NCBI GenBank assembly: GCA_025210735.1
Contig: JAOARD010000043.1
Span: forward strand, 62,001 to 126,000
DNA from: Bacteroidales bacterium
Lineage (GTDB): Bacteria; Bacteroidota; Bacteroidia; Bacteroidales; UBA6680
Reading direction: 5' to 3'
DNA: 64,000 bases
Position 1 is the stretch's first letter. Each line of letters opens with the position of its first letter. A program made the position numbers and the translations under genes. This document shows positions 54,121 through 63,812 of this stretch, in pieces. The notes beneath the pieces were generated by a model. That model did not search any database. It saw only the letters and a list, made by a program, of their open reading frames with translations, and was not told where the DNA came from.

Positions 54121-55488
54121 TTATTTATTTGTTACAACGGCTTCTATTTTACCGTCTTTTATTTTAATGCTTACTTTGTCGTTAATATCAATATCATTAA
54201 CAGATTGTATAGTTCTATTGTTTTTTGATAATACAGAGTAGCCCTTATTTATTACCGTAACCGGATCATTTGCCTTTTTGCGCTCCTCCATTAATTCAAT
54301 AATTGTACTCTCTTCTCTGATGAATTTAACTGCTTTTATATTAATCTGATTAATGTAATTTGTCAGCCGCTGTTTCTCAAGTGATACTATCGTGTTTATA
54401 TAGTTATCTAATTTTTGCTTATGAAGATCGGTTAATGATGATTGTTCCAGAGTAATATTTTTTACAGATCTGTTTAGCTGATAAATAATATCTTTTATCT
54501 CTATTTTTTTGTTGTGTATCTTTTCATTTACAAGCGGGGCTACCTTGAGTTTTATATTGTTTAACTGGTTACCTGCCTGAAATATTATTCTCTGTACTGT
54601 GTTGGAAAATATGGATGATATATCTTGTATATATGCCTCTTGCGATGAAAACTTGTCGCAGATATAGTCGGCAACAGCTGTTGGTGTTTTTAGTTTTGTA
54701 TTTGCTACAATATCAGCAATAGATTCATCTTTTTCATGACCAATACCTGTAAGTACCGGAAGAGGAAATTGAGCTATATTTGCCGCTAATTCGTATTCAT
54801 TAAAGCAGTGCATATCTGCTTTGGCACCACCTCCACGTATAATAACAACAGCATCGTATCTGTTAGATATTGTATAAATACTATCAAGGGCTGCAATTAT
54901 AGACGCCGAAGCTTTATCGCCCTGCATTACAGCTGGAAACAACTCAAATCCTATATTAAACTGATCTCCTTTTTGACTTATCTGTTTGCAGAAATCCTGA
55001 TAACCGGCAGCAGTTTCAGACGAGATTACAGCTAGTTTGCCGGGTAGGACAGGTAGCTCTATCTCTTTATTAAGATCTATTATACCATCATCCTTTAGTT
55101 GATTCAGAACCTCTTGCTTTTGTTTCTCAATATCACCCAGACTATATCCCGGGTCAATATCAACAATGTTAAGGCTCATTCCGTATAGTACATGAAACTC
55201 TACATTAGCCTTAAGCAGAACCTTTAATCCTTCCTGAAGATCGTATCCTGTGCTGTCTTTAAAATATGCAGAGAGCATACGATATACGTATGCCCATATT
55301 GTTGCTCTTGATTTTGCCAGTATCTGGTTCTTATTCCCGTCTTTCTCTATTAGTTCTAAGTAACAATGACCTGAATAGTTAGTCTTTATCTCGCTTATTT
55401 CGGCTACAACCCATACTGTTTCCGGAAACGATTTGTATAGCGATGTTTTTATCTCATTGTTTAAACCCGATAAAGTTTTGTGCTCCAT
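54121..55488 (-). CDS. xseA: Exodeoxyribonuclease VII large subunit
   Basis: A 455-residue catalytic subunit. The N-terminal OB fold contains VWVVAEISEIKTNYSGHCYLELIEK; the catalytic region has SSETAAGYQDFCKQI and DAVVIIRGGGAKADMHCFNEYELA, then FPLPVLTGIGHEKDESIADIVA and the long coiled coil. The start codon directly touches the stop of the S8 peptidase gene, so three genes (S8 peptidase, xseA, xseB) form one operon. Linking an exported protease with a DNA repair nuclease is probably only co-transcription. Confidence 0.94.
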   Translation of the reverse strand: MEHKTLSGLNNEIKTSLYKSFPETVWVVAEISEIKTNYSGHCYLELIEKDGNKNQILAKSRATIWAYVYRMLSAYFKDSTGYDLQEGLKVLLKANVEFHVLYGMSLNIVDIDPGYSLGDIEKQKQEVLNQLKDDGIIDLNKEIELPVLPGKLAVISSETAAGYQDFCKQISQKGDQFNIGFELFPAVMQGDKASASIIAALDSIYTISNRYDAVVIIRGGGAKADMHCFNEYELAANIAQFPLPVLTGIGHEKDESIADIVANTKLKTPTAVADYICDKFSSQEAYIQDISSIFSNTVQRIIFQAGNQLNNIKLKVAPLVNEKIHNKKIEIKDIIYQLNRSVKNITLEQSSLTDLHKQKLDNYINTIVSLEKQRLTNYINQINIKAVKFIREESTIIELMEERKKANDPVTVINKGYSVLSKNNRTIQSVNDIDINDKVSIKIKDGKIEAVVTNK

Positions 55489-57117
55489 TTATGTTTTAAT
55501 GAGTTTTTTAGTACAGTAGCCTCTGTCTGTTTTAATTAAAATAATTAATACTCCATTGGCTAAGTGCTCTAAATTACTCAAATTTATATCTTTTGTCTCT
55601 GTAGCGGAGTAATTCTTTCTATAAATTTCAACACCGCGACTATTTAATATAGATATACTCTCTATAATGACGTCTTTTTCAAACTCTAATGATAAATTAT
55701 TATTAAATGGCATTGGATTAGCTTTTATATTTATCATGTTCTCAGAATCTGAAATAACCTTGTTTATTGCCTCAAATGCTATCTGAAAGTTTGGTGTTCC
55801 ATACCCATAACCATTTTTTGTAAATGGATATATATTGCCGCTCTCTTTTATGTGATTAATTAATTCTGTATTTGTGAGTTGAGGCGATGATTGCCATAAG
55901 CAAGCAGCAAGTCCTGCAATTATTGGTGCAGAGAATGATGTACCTGAAATTGTAGATGTTTTACCATCAAAATTCTGGACTACCAGGTTTAATCCTTGTG
56001 CAACAATATCCGGTTTAATTCTTCCGTCAGATGTTGGTCCGAATGAACTGAACATTGTAAGTGTATTTCTTTTGTCAACAGATCCTACTGTAAGTACATT
56101 AATAGCATCTGCCGGAGCTGTAATATACTGCCAGTCTGTATTACCCTCGTTACCTGCGCTTACAACAACCAGAATACCTTTTTTTGCAGCTATACTTGCT
56201 GATTTACTAACTATTGTTGTGTTGCCATTCAGGTCTGAATATTTGTGGTTTTTGTTGGTATTATCAAAGTAATTATAGCCTAATGAGCTATTAATTATGT
56301 CAACGCCAATACTATCGGCATATTCGGCAGCATCAGTCCAGTAATATTCCTCTACAATACTCTCTGTATTTGAGTTCTCTGACCTTAACAGATAGTAATT
56401 TGCATCTGGAGCAGTACCAACAATCTCATTCGGAATATTTGCACCAAGTATCGATAAAACATGCATACCATGAGGGTGGCAATCATATACACACTTATTG
56501 TCAACAAAGTTTTTTGCACCTTTAATCTTTCCTCTTTTATACAGGTGTGTGAATGCAGGAAGAATATTTGCACGATAAAATCCGGCATCGAGAATAGCTA
56601 TTGATACCCCTTCTCCTGTATACCCGTTCAGGTGTAAATATGCACCCTGATGCATATCTATTGAATTTCCTGATTCGCCATAACTGTATGTTGATCTTTT
56701 TTGAGGTGAAACTCTCTCGAATTTATGTTGTTGATTTTGGAATTGTTTATTGTAGCTAATATTTATACACTCGTATTCTGTTATAAAGCTTAACGATTTA
56801 AGATTGGTTGTATTTTCGTTATCTGTTTCAGCAATAACTCCGTTGAACCATTTAATTCTGTTGGTTATTCTATAACCTTTACTTTCCAGAGTTTTAATAT
56901 ATGTCTCAGACACAGGTAAATCCTCTTCTGTGATCTCTATATTGTTAGTAACTCTTCTGTTTATAGCTTTTTGTGAAAGAAACTCTTTAGGTTTGTCAAT
57001 AGAGTAGGTGTTATTCTTTTTATCTTTAAATTGTATCCAGTACTTTTTTACCTGTGCATTAGGTAATTCAGCGTACAGAATAGTAATTAGTATTAATAAT
57101 ATTAGCTTATATCTCAT
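55489..57117 (-). CDS. Secreted S8 subtilisin-like peptidase with type IX sorting domain
   Basis: A 542-residue serine protease with a signal peptide (1-21) and an inhibitor-like propeptide to about residue 140. The triad is intact: D177 (VSIAILDAGFY), H216 (HPHGMHVLS) and S394 (SGTSFSAPIIAG). VVVSAGNEGNTDW supplies the oxyanion Asn. The C-terminal 75 residues (about 465-542, NSRGVEIYRKNYSATETKDINLSNL, then NGVLIILIKTDRGYCTKKLIKT) match type IX secretion C-terminal domains. The His loop differs from the usual HGTHVAG. Likely surface or secreted, for protein digestion. Confidence 0.9.
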   Translation of the reverse strand: MRYKLILLILITILYAELPNAQVKKYWIQFKDKKNNTYSIDKPKEFLSQKAINRRVTNNIEITEEDLPVSETYIKTLESKGYRITNRIKWFNGVIAETDNENTTNLKSLSFITEYECINISYNKQFQNQQHKFERVSPQKRSTYSYGESGNSIDMHQGAYLHLNGYTGEGVSIAILDAGFYRANILPAFTHLYKRGKIKGAKNFVDNKCVYDCHPHGMHVLSILGANIPNEIVGTAPDANYYLLRSENSNTESIVEEYYWTDAAEYADSIGVDIINSSLGYNYFDNTNKNHKYSDLNGNTTIVSKSASIAAKKGILVVVSAGNEGNTDWQYITAPADAINVLTVGSVDKRNTLTMFSSFGPTSDGRIKPDIVAQGLNLVVQNFDGKTSTISGTSFSAPIIAGLAACLWQSSPQLTNTELINHIKESGNIYPFTKNGYGYGTPNFQIAFEAINKVISDSENMINIKANPMPFNNNLSLEFEKDVIIESISILNSRGVEIYRKNYSATETKDINLSNLEHLANGVLIILIKTDRGYCTKKLIKT

Positions 57118-57269
57118 TTTCTGATTTTTAGTATAGTGTTGGGTTTTTATACGTGAACAACCGGAAAATGTTGATAAAAGACTGTAGAAATGTGATAAAA
57201 ATAAATTATCGATTTTTTTTTGATAACTATTTATATGATAATATGTAATTTAATTACTTGGTAATTTCA

Positions 57270-57419
57270 GAAGCTGTTTAAATTTGTTTTTTGAATTTTT
57301 TATCAATGAAAATTGAAGCATAATAAGACAAATTTTATTCGATTGGAGGTTCCTTTTAAATGAAATTAGGCTTCATATCTCCATATAAAAAAACTGAAGG
57401 ATGAATTTTAAACAGTTTC
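57270..57419. mobile_element. MITE-like element, copy 2 (inverted relative to copy 1)
   Basis: A 150-bp element with terminal repeats GAAGCTGTTTAAA and TTTAAACAGTTTC and no ORF. It aligns with the reverse complement of 23363-23514 throughout. It lies in the leader region between the S8 peptidase gene and the lipoprotein gene. The rest of the 57118-57528 gap is AT-rich, with the terminator below at its right end. Confidence 0.7.
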
Positions 57420-57474
57420 TTATATGAGTTAAAATAATCTGGTGTGTTGAGAATCAGAATTATGTATATAAAAA

Positions 57475-57502
57475 ACTAACCTGCTAATAATAGCAGGTTA
57501 GT
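57475..57502 (-). terminator. Terminator of the peptide-transporter operon
   Basis: Perfect 11-bp arms CTAACCTGCTA / TAGCAGGTTAG with loop ATAA; T-run on the minus strand side. Confidence 0.85.
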
Positions 57503-57528
57503 GAATAATATTAATCTAGTTAGATAGA

Positions 57529-57918
57529 TTATTTCATTGCTTCAATGTTCGATTTGAACTGAATAACTAAAGAGTTGATTTCATCGTTTCTCTCTTTAAT
57601 AATTCTTTGATAATCACTCTCGTAATTATATCCTTCTTTTCCTTCAGCAATATCCTCTTTTTCTGTTTCGATATTAGAGTTTATCTGGTTTACAGACTCA
57701 TAATAACTAGCAGCAATAGATTTTAGCTTACTGAATTCAGACTTATTTCCCTCTTTAGAAATAACACCGTCTTTATTGAATTCTTCAAATTTTGTGTTAA
57801 ACTGCTTTAACTTACTAACACAAGCATTAACATCCTTCTCAGCGCTCATTTTATCTTTACAAGAAGCAAACGATAAAACAGCAACAGAAAGTATTATTAT
57901 CTTAAATATATTTTTCAT
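57529..57918 (-). CDS. Small helical lipoprotein of unknown function
   Basis: A 129-residue lipoprotein (signal ending LSFASCKDK, cysteine near 20). The rest is predicted helical and highly charged, with long Glu/Lys runs; a coiled coil is likely. It lies 18 nt behind the peptide-transporter gene and shares its terminator. The family is not recognised. It could assist the transporter or simply share its mRNA. Confidence 0.75.
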   Translation of the reverse strand: MKNIFKIIILSVAVLSFASCKDKMSAEKDVNACVSKLKQFNTKFEEFNKDGVISKEGNKSEFSKLKSIAASYYESVNQINSNIETEKEDIAEGKEGYNYESDYQRIIKERNDEINSLVIQFKSNIEAMK

Positions 57919-57936
57919 CTTAATTTAAATTTAATG

Positions 57937-59544
57937 TTACTTAGTTATTCTCTCTAACCACTTTAACATAAATAACATGGTTAACATAGAAATTGTACAA
58001 GCTACTACAAATACAGTCCAAGTAAGCCAGATTGGAATTGATTCGTATAGAATAGCTCCAATAAATAGTAACTGGTTACCAAGAGCAGTAGCTCCTAACC
58101 AACCACCTTGCATAATACCCTGATACTTTGGAGGTGCAACTTTTGAAACAAAAGAAATACCAAGAGGAGAAATAAATAACTCAGCAACAGTAAGTATAAA
58201 ATATGTTCCGATAAGAAGGAATGGTGTAACCTTTGCAATATCATCAAGTGGAGTACCTCCTGATGCAGGATCAATAGATTTGAATAATGGTAGATCGAAA
58301 GAACCAATTGTCATAAGAACGAAACCTAAAGCTGCAATTAACATACCAATAGCAATCTTCTTAGGTGTAGATGGCTCAATACCTTTAGTTCTTAACCAAC
58401 CAAATAATCCAACAATAATTGGAGTAAGAGAAACAACAAATAGAGGGTTAATAGATTGGAAAATCTCGGCACCTTTTATAACCACAATACCAAGATCTAT
58501 ACTAATAGAACTTAAGTCTGTGTAGTTCTTAGCAAAATATGTAAGTGTAAGTCCGTTTTGGTGGAAAGAGAACCAGAAGAAAATAACAACACCAAATACT
58601 GCAAATAGAGCATATAAACGTTGCTTAACCTCTTTAAGATCCATTGTAGTAGCACCATTAGCTTCAGCACCTGCTTTATCATCACTTCCTGGATTTGGGA
58701 ATTTCTTCTTATTAACCATATATATTACAAGAGAAATAAGCATTGCTATAATAGCAACTCCAAAAGCGTAGTGGAAACCTTCGTTGAAAACATTCAAATA
58801 TGTATTTGAGAATTCAGTAAGATTAGTATATGCAGTATCAGATACTTCAGTAATAAGAGATTTGAATTTACTTACCGGATCAAGAGAGAAGAACTGCTCG
58901 GCAACACCCTGTGCCTGATCTAGTAATCCATTACCAGCAACTTTTGTATTCTCAAGAGTACCGTTAATTTGAGAGTGACAAAGAGCAGGTAGATCTGCGT
59001 TATACTCAAAACCTTTTGATTTTAACCACCAGTTTCTAACACCAACAGCTAAGAAAGGAGCGAATATAGCACCAACATTAATAAACATATAGAAAATAGA
59101 AAATCCTGAATCCCTATAGCTTCTATACTTGTCGTTATCATACATCTGACCAACTAAAGCCTGAAGGTTACCCTTAAACAGACCATTACCAAACGCAATG
59201 ATAAATAGAGCTGCACAAGTTAGAAAAAGATATAAAGTCTGATTCGGAACTGGTGTCTCTGAAGGAATAGCCATTAAAATATATCCCAACCCCATTACTA
59301 ACTGACCAACCAGAATTGTACCTTTGTAATTTCTGGTTTTGTCAGCAACAATACCTCCAACTAGAGCTAAGATATAAATCAAAGCATAAAATGTTGAATA
59401 AATGTATCCTGCATCAGTTCCGTCAAGACCAAACTTAGCCTGAAGGAAAAGAGCTAAAATAGCCATCATGGTATAAAAACCAAAACGCTCACCCATGTTG
59501 GTCAACGCAGACGCTATTAATCCCTTAGGATGTCCTTTAAACAT
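57937..59544 (-). CDS. POT/PTR-family proton-dependent peptide transporter
   Basis: A 535-residue MFS transporter with about 14 membrane segments. The PTR signature starts LTNMGERFGFYTMMAILALFLQ (helix I), and YIYSTFYALIYILALVGGIVADKTRNYKGTILVG follows. An insertion of about 80 residues at about 195-260 between helices is typical of POT members in Bacteroidota. The first Glu of the usual ExxER motif is not present, and only the second Glu-Arg remains, so proton coupling may differ. It imports di- and tripeptides, fitting the proteolytic enzymes nearby. Confidence 0.88.
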   Translation of the reverse strand: MFKGHPKGLIASALTNMGERFGFYTMMAILALFLQAKFGLDGTDAGYIYSTFYALIYILALVGGIVADKTRNYKGTILVGQLVMGLGYILMAIPSETPVPNQTLYLFLTCAALFIIAFGNGLFKGNLQALVGQMYDNDKYRSYRDSGFSIFYMFINVGAIFAPFLAVGVRNWWLKSKGFEYNADLPALCHSQINGTLENTKVAGNGLLDQAQGVAEQFFSLDPVSKFKSLITEVSDTAYTNLTEFSNTYLNVFNEGFHYAFGVAIIAMLISLVIYMVNKKKFPNPGSDDKAGAEANGATTMDLKEVKQRLYALFAVFGVVIFFWFSFHQNGLTLTYFAKNYTDLSSISIDLGIVVIKGAEIFQSINPLFVVSLTPIIVGLFGWLRTKGIEPSTPKKIAIGMLIAALGFVLMTIGSFDLPLFKSIDPASGGTPLDDIAKVTPFLLIGTYFILTVAELFISPLGISFVSKVAPPKYQGIMQGGWLGATALGNQLLFIGAILYESIPIWLTWTVFVVACTISMLTMLFMLKWLERITK

Positions 59545-59594
59545 AATTAATTATTTTTAGTTAACAATTTAATAATTTCTGTTCTTAAGCCAGA

Positions 59595-59624
59595 CAAATA
59601 TAAAAATCTTTTTTTACTCTCCAA
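59595..59624 (-). promoter_or_regulatory. Peptide-transporter promoter
   Basis: On the minus strand TTG (59622-59624) and TATATTTG (59595-59602), 19 bp apart. Confidence 0.65.
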
Positions 59625-59797
59625 CTATTGGAAAATAAGGCATTATAGCTTGCTTTTTGTTTGTTTTTGCTTTTTTAAAGCTTAATTTTGTTAGAAGATT
59701 GGTGAATGTGCTGTATACCAACTCATATTTAGATATATAGAGACGGTATATAATTAAGCATGGTTAAAGAACCAGTACGATAATATTTATTTTTATT

Positions 59798-61321
59798 ATG
59801 AAACTTTTTTTTTCAGATCAGATAAAACAGCTTGATGCAAAAACAATAGATAATGAACCAATATCTTCTGTAAATCTTATGGAGAGAGCTGCCTGTGCGT
59901 GTTATGATGTTATTATAGATAGATATAAGAATAATAACAGTTTTATAATTTTTGCCGGAACTGGAAACAACGGTGGAGATGCTCTTGTAATTGCGCGTAA
60001 ACTTGTTGAGGCGGGTAAAAAGGTTAAAGTATTTATTGTTAAATACTCAGAAAAATTATCTGATGAATGTACTATAAACTACGAAAGATTAAAAAAGTTA
60101 AAAGCTGATATAAAGGAGTTAACCAAATCAGATAAGCCGTTAATCATTGATAAAGATTCTGTTGTTATTGATGGTATCTTTGGTTCAGGATTGTCAAGAG
60201 CAGTAACAGATTGGTTGGCGGATATTATTAATAATATTAATATTTCCGGGGCTCCGGTAGTGTCAATAGATATTCCTTCCGGATTATTTGGAGAAGATAA
60301 TAGATTAGTTTCTGATAATAAAGAAGCGAGAGTAGTTGAGGCCGATTTGGTTCTGGCACTTGAGCAACCATCATTATCGCTTATGTTTCCTGAAAATTAT
60401 GTGTTTGTAAGGGAGTTTGTTATTGTACCTATAGGATTAAGTGATATTGCTAAATCAGAGATGAAAACTGATTATTATATGCTTACAAGAGAGAGTATTG
60501 GTGCTTTGTTAAAGGATCGTTCGCCATATTCGCATAAAGGCACATTTGGCAATGTTCTTGTTGTTGCAGGTAAATACGGAATGATGGGTGCTGCTACATT
60601 GTGTGCAAAGTCGGCATATAGAACAGGTTCAGGACTTGTAACGCTGCATGTTCCTGCTAAATGTGTTGATATAGCTCAGATAACTGTACCAGAGGCTGTA
60701 ATGTGTGTTGATGAATCTGATTATATATATACAGGAGTATCTGATACAGATCATTTTTCTGCTATTGCAGTAGGACCAGGACTTGGCTGTAAACCAAATA
60801 CCAGAAAAGGACTGTTTGAACTGTTAAAGAGTGATAAGAAAATGATTATTGATGCAGATGCGTTAAATATTCTTTCTGAAGAAGAGGAGTGGGAGAAGCT
60901 TATACCTGAGTCATCAATACTTACACCGCACCCAAAGGAGTTAGAACGTCTGTTTGGAGAATTTGCTGATAGTTATAGCCGGATTACTTATCTTAAGAGA
61001 TGGTGTAATGAAAAAAGTGTTACTGTTGTAATAAAAGGAGCGCACACAACTATTATAGATAATACAGGTGATGTATATATAAACAGTACAGGAAACAGTG
61101 GCATGGCTTCTGGTGGGAGCGGAGATGTTCTTTCCGGAATTATAGTTTCGCTTCTGGGGCAGGGATATTCTGTATCAGAAGCTTCGCGTATTGGGGTTTA
61201 TTTACATGGTCTGTCTGCTGATATGGCTTTAGTTAAACAGTCAGAGGAGTCTATGATAGCTTCTGATATTATTGAGAATATTGGAATGGCATTTAAATAT
61301 ATACGTAATAATAGAGATTAA
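59798..61321 (+). CDS. nnr: Bifunctional NAD(P)HX epimerase / ADP-dependent dehydratase
   Basis: A 507-residue fusion that repairs hydrated NAD(P)H. Residues about 1-215 are the epimerase (YjeF-N): FFSDQIKQLDAKTIDNEPISSVNLMERAA, FAGTGNNGGDALVIAR and SIDIPSGLFGE. Residues about 225-507 are the ribokinase-like dehydratase: RSPYSHKGTFGNVLVVAGKYGMMGAA, ILTPHPKELERLFG and NSGMASGGSGDVLSGII (catalytic Asp). It is followed after 42 nt by the DUF4831 gene. Confidence 0.95.
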   Translation: MKLFFSDQIKQLDAKTIDNEPISSVNLMERAACACYDVIIDRYKNNNSFIIFAGTGNNGGDALVIARKLVEAGKKVKVFIVKYSEKLSDECTINYERLKKLKADIKELTKSDKPLIIDKDSVVIDGIFGSGLSRAVTDWLADIINNINISGAPVVSIDIPSGLFGEDNRLVSDNKEARVVEADLVLALEQPSLSLMFPENYVFVREFVIVPIGLSDIAKSEMKTDYYMLTRESIGALLKDRSPYSHKGTFGNVLVVAGKYGMMGAATLCAKSAYRTGSGLVTLHVPAKCVDIAQITVPEAVMCVDESDYIYTGVSDTDHFSAIAVGPGLGCKPNTRKGLFELLKSDKKMIIDADALNILSEEEEWEKLIPESSILTPHPKELERLFGEFADSYSRITYLKRWCNEKSVTVVIKGAHTTIIDNTGDVYINSTGNSGMASGGSGDVLSGIIVSLLGQGYSVSEASRIGVYLHGLSADMALVKQSEESMIASDIIENIGMAFKYIRNNRD

Positions 61322-61363
61322 TATAGTAGCAAAGAGAATATAAACAGAAAAGGAGAAATTTAG

Positions 61364-62455
61364 ATGAGTAGAGTTATTGTTTTTTTAGCATCGGTACTTC
61401 TGTTGGCTTCATGTAAAACCACTGAGTTTACATCAGCAACATCAAAAAAGGTACAATCTACAGATACATTATCAGATAAATCAATTGTATATGGTCTGCC
61501 AAAATCTACCTTGGTATTTGAAGTAAAACAAATAAAAGAGAAGTACTTTCCTGGACCATTTGCCGAATATGCATCGTTACTATTAGGAATTAACGGTGTT
61601 GAGAAAGATGAAAAAGAGATGTATTACATTGATAATATACTGATAAGTCAGTATCGTGAGTTAGACTCTGAAATGATGTTTGTAGTTGACCCTGGCGATG
61701 AGCATATTGAATACCTTAAATTGTCTAAACAAGGGTTGATATTTTTTCCGGAGAATATAAACGTAAGTGATGTATTTAATAATAACAGAGGAGAAGATAT
61801 TGATAAATATCTGTTTACAAATACAACAGTTAAACCAAACTATAATCTGAAGAATACATCGTTATCAAGAGTTTCAGGACAAAGTAACTATAGTGGTGTA
61901 CCAGTAATGAGAAAACAGCTTGTGCAGAAGAGTAAAATAGATAAAGCTAAGGAGGCTGCTGAAGTTATTCTGAATATAAGAGAGCGAAGATTGCTATTGT
62001 TACTTGGTGAGGAAGAGTTGTTTCCTGTAGGTGAGGCAATGCAGAGTATTGTTGATGAACTTGCGCGTATAGAGAAAGAGTATTTGTCGCTATTTATTGG
62101 TAAAACATTAAAAACAGAGCAGACATATTATTTTGAATATACACCAAACAAACAGGATGTAGAGTTGCCATATGTATTATTCCGTTTTGCTGAGAATAAA
62201 GGTATTGTTGATGAGAACAATTTTAAGGGCAGACCATTTGTTGTTGATATAAGTGGTTTATCTGAACCATTAGAGAATAATGTTATTACTTCTTTTAATG
62301 GACTTACAGGAAATAGTCATAGAATATATTATAGGATTCCGGAGGTTGTAACAATAAAAGTGGTTGACAAGTCTAATGTGCTTGTCAGTAAGAGGGTTCT
62401 TGTAGAGCAATTTGGAAAAATGTCTTCGGTACCGGCAAAAAACATAAAATTTTAA
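61364..62455 (+). CDS. DUF4831 lipoprotein
   Basis: A 363-residue predicted lipoprotein (signal ending LLLASCKTTE, cysteine near 17). YGLPKSTLVFEVKQIKEKYFPGPFAEYASLLLGI is the DUF4831 signature; the remainder is beta-rich. Function unknown, Bacteroidota-restricted as far as I know. It follows the NAD(P)HX repair gene at 42 nt and may be co-transcribed. Confidence 0.83.
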   Translation: MSRVIVFLASVLLLASCKTTEFTSATSKKVQSTDTLSDKSIVYGLPKSTLVFEVKQIKEKYFPGPFAEYASLLLGINGVEKDEKEMYYIDNILISQYRELDSEMMFVVDPGDEHIEYLKLSKQGLIFFPENINVSDVFNNNRGEDIDKYLFTNTTVKPNYNLKNTSLSRVSGQSNYSGVPVMRKQLVQKSKIDKAKEAAEVILNIRERRLLLLLGEEELFPVGEAMQSIVDELARIEKEYLSLFIGKTLKTEQTYYFEYTPNKQDVELPYVLFRFAENKGIVDENNFKGRPFVVDISGLSEPLENNVITSFNGLTGNSHRIYYRIPEVVTIKVVDKSNVLVSKRVLVEQFGKMSSVPAKNIKF

Positions 62456-62527
62456 GTATCTATATATCTAGATTTAGCTATATTTGTATTTAATTATTTA
62501 TGCAAATAAATAAACATTGAAAGCTAA

Positions 62528-62575
62528 TGATGAAACGAGTCGTGATAAAATGTTATTCAACGGCTCGTTTCATCA
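62528..62575. repeat. 48-nt inverted repeat upstream of OsmC
   Basis: Perfect 12-bp arms TGATGAAACGAG / CTCGTTTCATCA enclose 24 nt. There is no T-run, so an operator or structured RNA is as likely as a terminator. TATATTTG, a -7 match, lies upstream at 62479-62486. Confidence 0.6.
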
Positions 62576-62605
62576 GTTCATTAAATAAATTAAAAGATGT
62601 AACTA

Positions 62606-62689
62606 AGCATTGAGTAAAGAATTTCTCGTACAAGAGAATTACTAAATTATGCGAGTTTTATCTGATAAATAAAAAACAATTATAAACAG
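62606..62689 (+). promoter_or_regulatory. Shared upstream block, copy 4 (OsmC)
   Basis: AACTAAGCATTGAG is followed by a hairpin (AGTAA...TCTC, GTACAA, GAGA...TTACT), then TTATGCGAGTTTTATCTGA and AAAAAACAATTATAAACAG ending at the ATG. AGCAT to ATG is 84 nt. Confidence 0.6.
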
Positions 62690-63088
62690 ATGAAAAGTAA
62701 AACAGTTTGGGTTGATAATTTTAAATCAACAATTACAGATGACAGAGGACATGAGTATATTGTAGACCTTCCGGAAAGAGCAGGAGGAGAGGATGCAGGA
62801 ACATCTGCATTAGAGATGTGTGCAATGACATTTGGAGGTTGTATATCTACAATATTTGCAATGGTTGCTAAAAAGATGAGACTAACATTTACAAAGTTAG
62901 AGGTTGATGTTGACGCAATAAAAGGACAGGATACAATAACAGAATGTACTTATAAGGTAATTATAGAGTCTGAGGAAGATTTCGAGAAGTTAGAGAAGTG
63001 TCTTGAAGTAACAGAAAAGACATGTCCTGTTGGAGTGCTTTATAGAAAAGCAGGAGTAGAAATAAAAGGAGAACTTGTTAAGCTGTAA
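62690..63088 (+). CDS. OsmC-family protein
   Basis: A 132-residue OsmC/Ohr-fold protein. The peroxidatic cysteine is C51 (MTFGGCISTIFAMVA) and the resolving cysteine is C112 (EKTCPVGVLYRKAG), the arrangement of thiol-dependent peroxidases that reduce organic hydroperoxides. RAGGEDAGTSALEMCAMTFGG is typical for the OsmC rather than Ohr branch. Cytosolic, dimeric. The upstream region carries a copy of the shared block and a long inverted repeat, which fits stress control. Confidence 0.9.
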   Translation: MKSKTVWVDNFKSTITDDRGHEYIVDLPERAGGEDAGTSALEMCAMTFGGCISTIFAMVAKKMRLTFTKLEVDVDAIKGQDTITECTYKVIIESEEDFEKLEKCLEVTEKTCPVGVLYRKAGVEIKGELVKL

Positions 63089-63108
63089 TTAGCAAATGAT
63101 ATAAAATA

Positions 63109-63139
63109 AAAAAGCCTTGCTTATGCAAGGCTTTTTTAT
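63109..63139. terminator. Bidirectional terminator
   Basis: AAAAAGCCTTGC and GCAAGGCTTTTT form a 12-bp stem with loop TTAT between the convergent OsmC and L19 genes. Confidence 0.9.
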
Positions 63140-63152
63140 ATCTATTAACTTA

Positions 63153-63503
63153 TTAGAATCGTCTCTCTTTAATACGAGCACTTTTACCAGTAAGTTTACG
63201 TAGATAAAAGATTCTTGCTCTACGAACTTTTCCTCTCTTATTAACTTCAATGTTTTCAATGAAAGGAGAAGTTATAGGGAAGATTCTTTCAACACCAATG
63301 TTACCTGACATTTTTCTTACAGTAAAAGTTTCAGTATTTCCACTTCCTCTTCTCTGAAGAACAACTCCACGGTACTTCTGGATACGCTCTTTGTTACCCT
63401 CTTTAATCTTATACTCAACAGTAATTGTGTCTCCACTCTTGAACTCAGGGAACTCTTTTAAGTTCTCTATACAAGCCTGCTCTGCAACTTTAATTAAATC
63501 CAT
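63153..63503 (-). CDS. rplS: 50S ribosomal protein L19
   Basis: A 116-residue L19. Signatures [88 protein letters not shown] are diagnostic. It sits at the 30S-50S interface. Unlike in many bacteria, it is not in a trmD-rimM operon here. A -7 element (TATCTTTG, 63584-63591, minus) gives a leader of about 75 nt. Confidence 0.97.
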   Translation of the reverse strand: MDLIKVAEQACIENLKEFPEFKSGDTITVEYKIKEGNKERIQKYRGVVLQRRGSGNTETFTVRKMSGNIGVERIFPITSPFIENIEVNKRGKVRRARIFYLRKLTGKSARIKERRF

Positions 63504-63583
63504 TGTTTTCTTATTATTATTCGTTATACAATATTACGGACACCTGTGTTCGCGTAAGAGATTGTTTTTACAAAAGTCGGATG

Positions 63584-63591
63584 CAAAGATA
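63584..63591 (-). promoter_or_regulatory. rplS promoter (-7 element)
   Basis: TATCTTTG on the minus strand matches TAnnTTTG. The -33 position lacks a clear TTTG. Confidence 0.5.
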
Positions 63592-63775
63592 GTGTTTATT
63601 ATTTTATTGGCATAATGATTGTGTTAAATAAGTTGAGAATATTTGTTTAACTACTGATGTTGATAACTCAGAAAATTTCTTTTAATAAAAATGAAATTTT
63701 CTTGTTTTTTATTTTGTTTTAAATCAGGTGTTTATGCTAAACCTGTTGATAAGTGTTGAAAAAAGATTGCTTTTT

Positions 63776-63809
63776 TTTGATTGTTGTATTACTTCTTTTA
63801 CTATATTGC
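63776..63809 (+). promoter_or_regulatory. Promoter of the candidate small RNA
   Basis: TTTG (63776-63779) and TATATTGC (63802-63809), 22 bp apart; the -7 has one mismatch to TAnnTTTG. Confidence 0.4.
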
Positions 63810-63812
63810 AGC

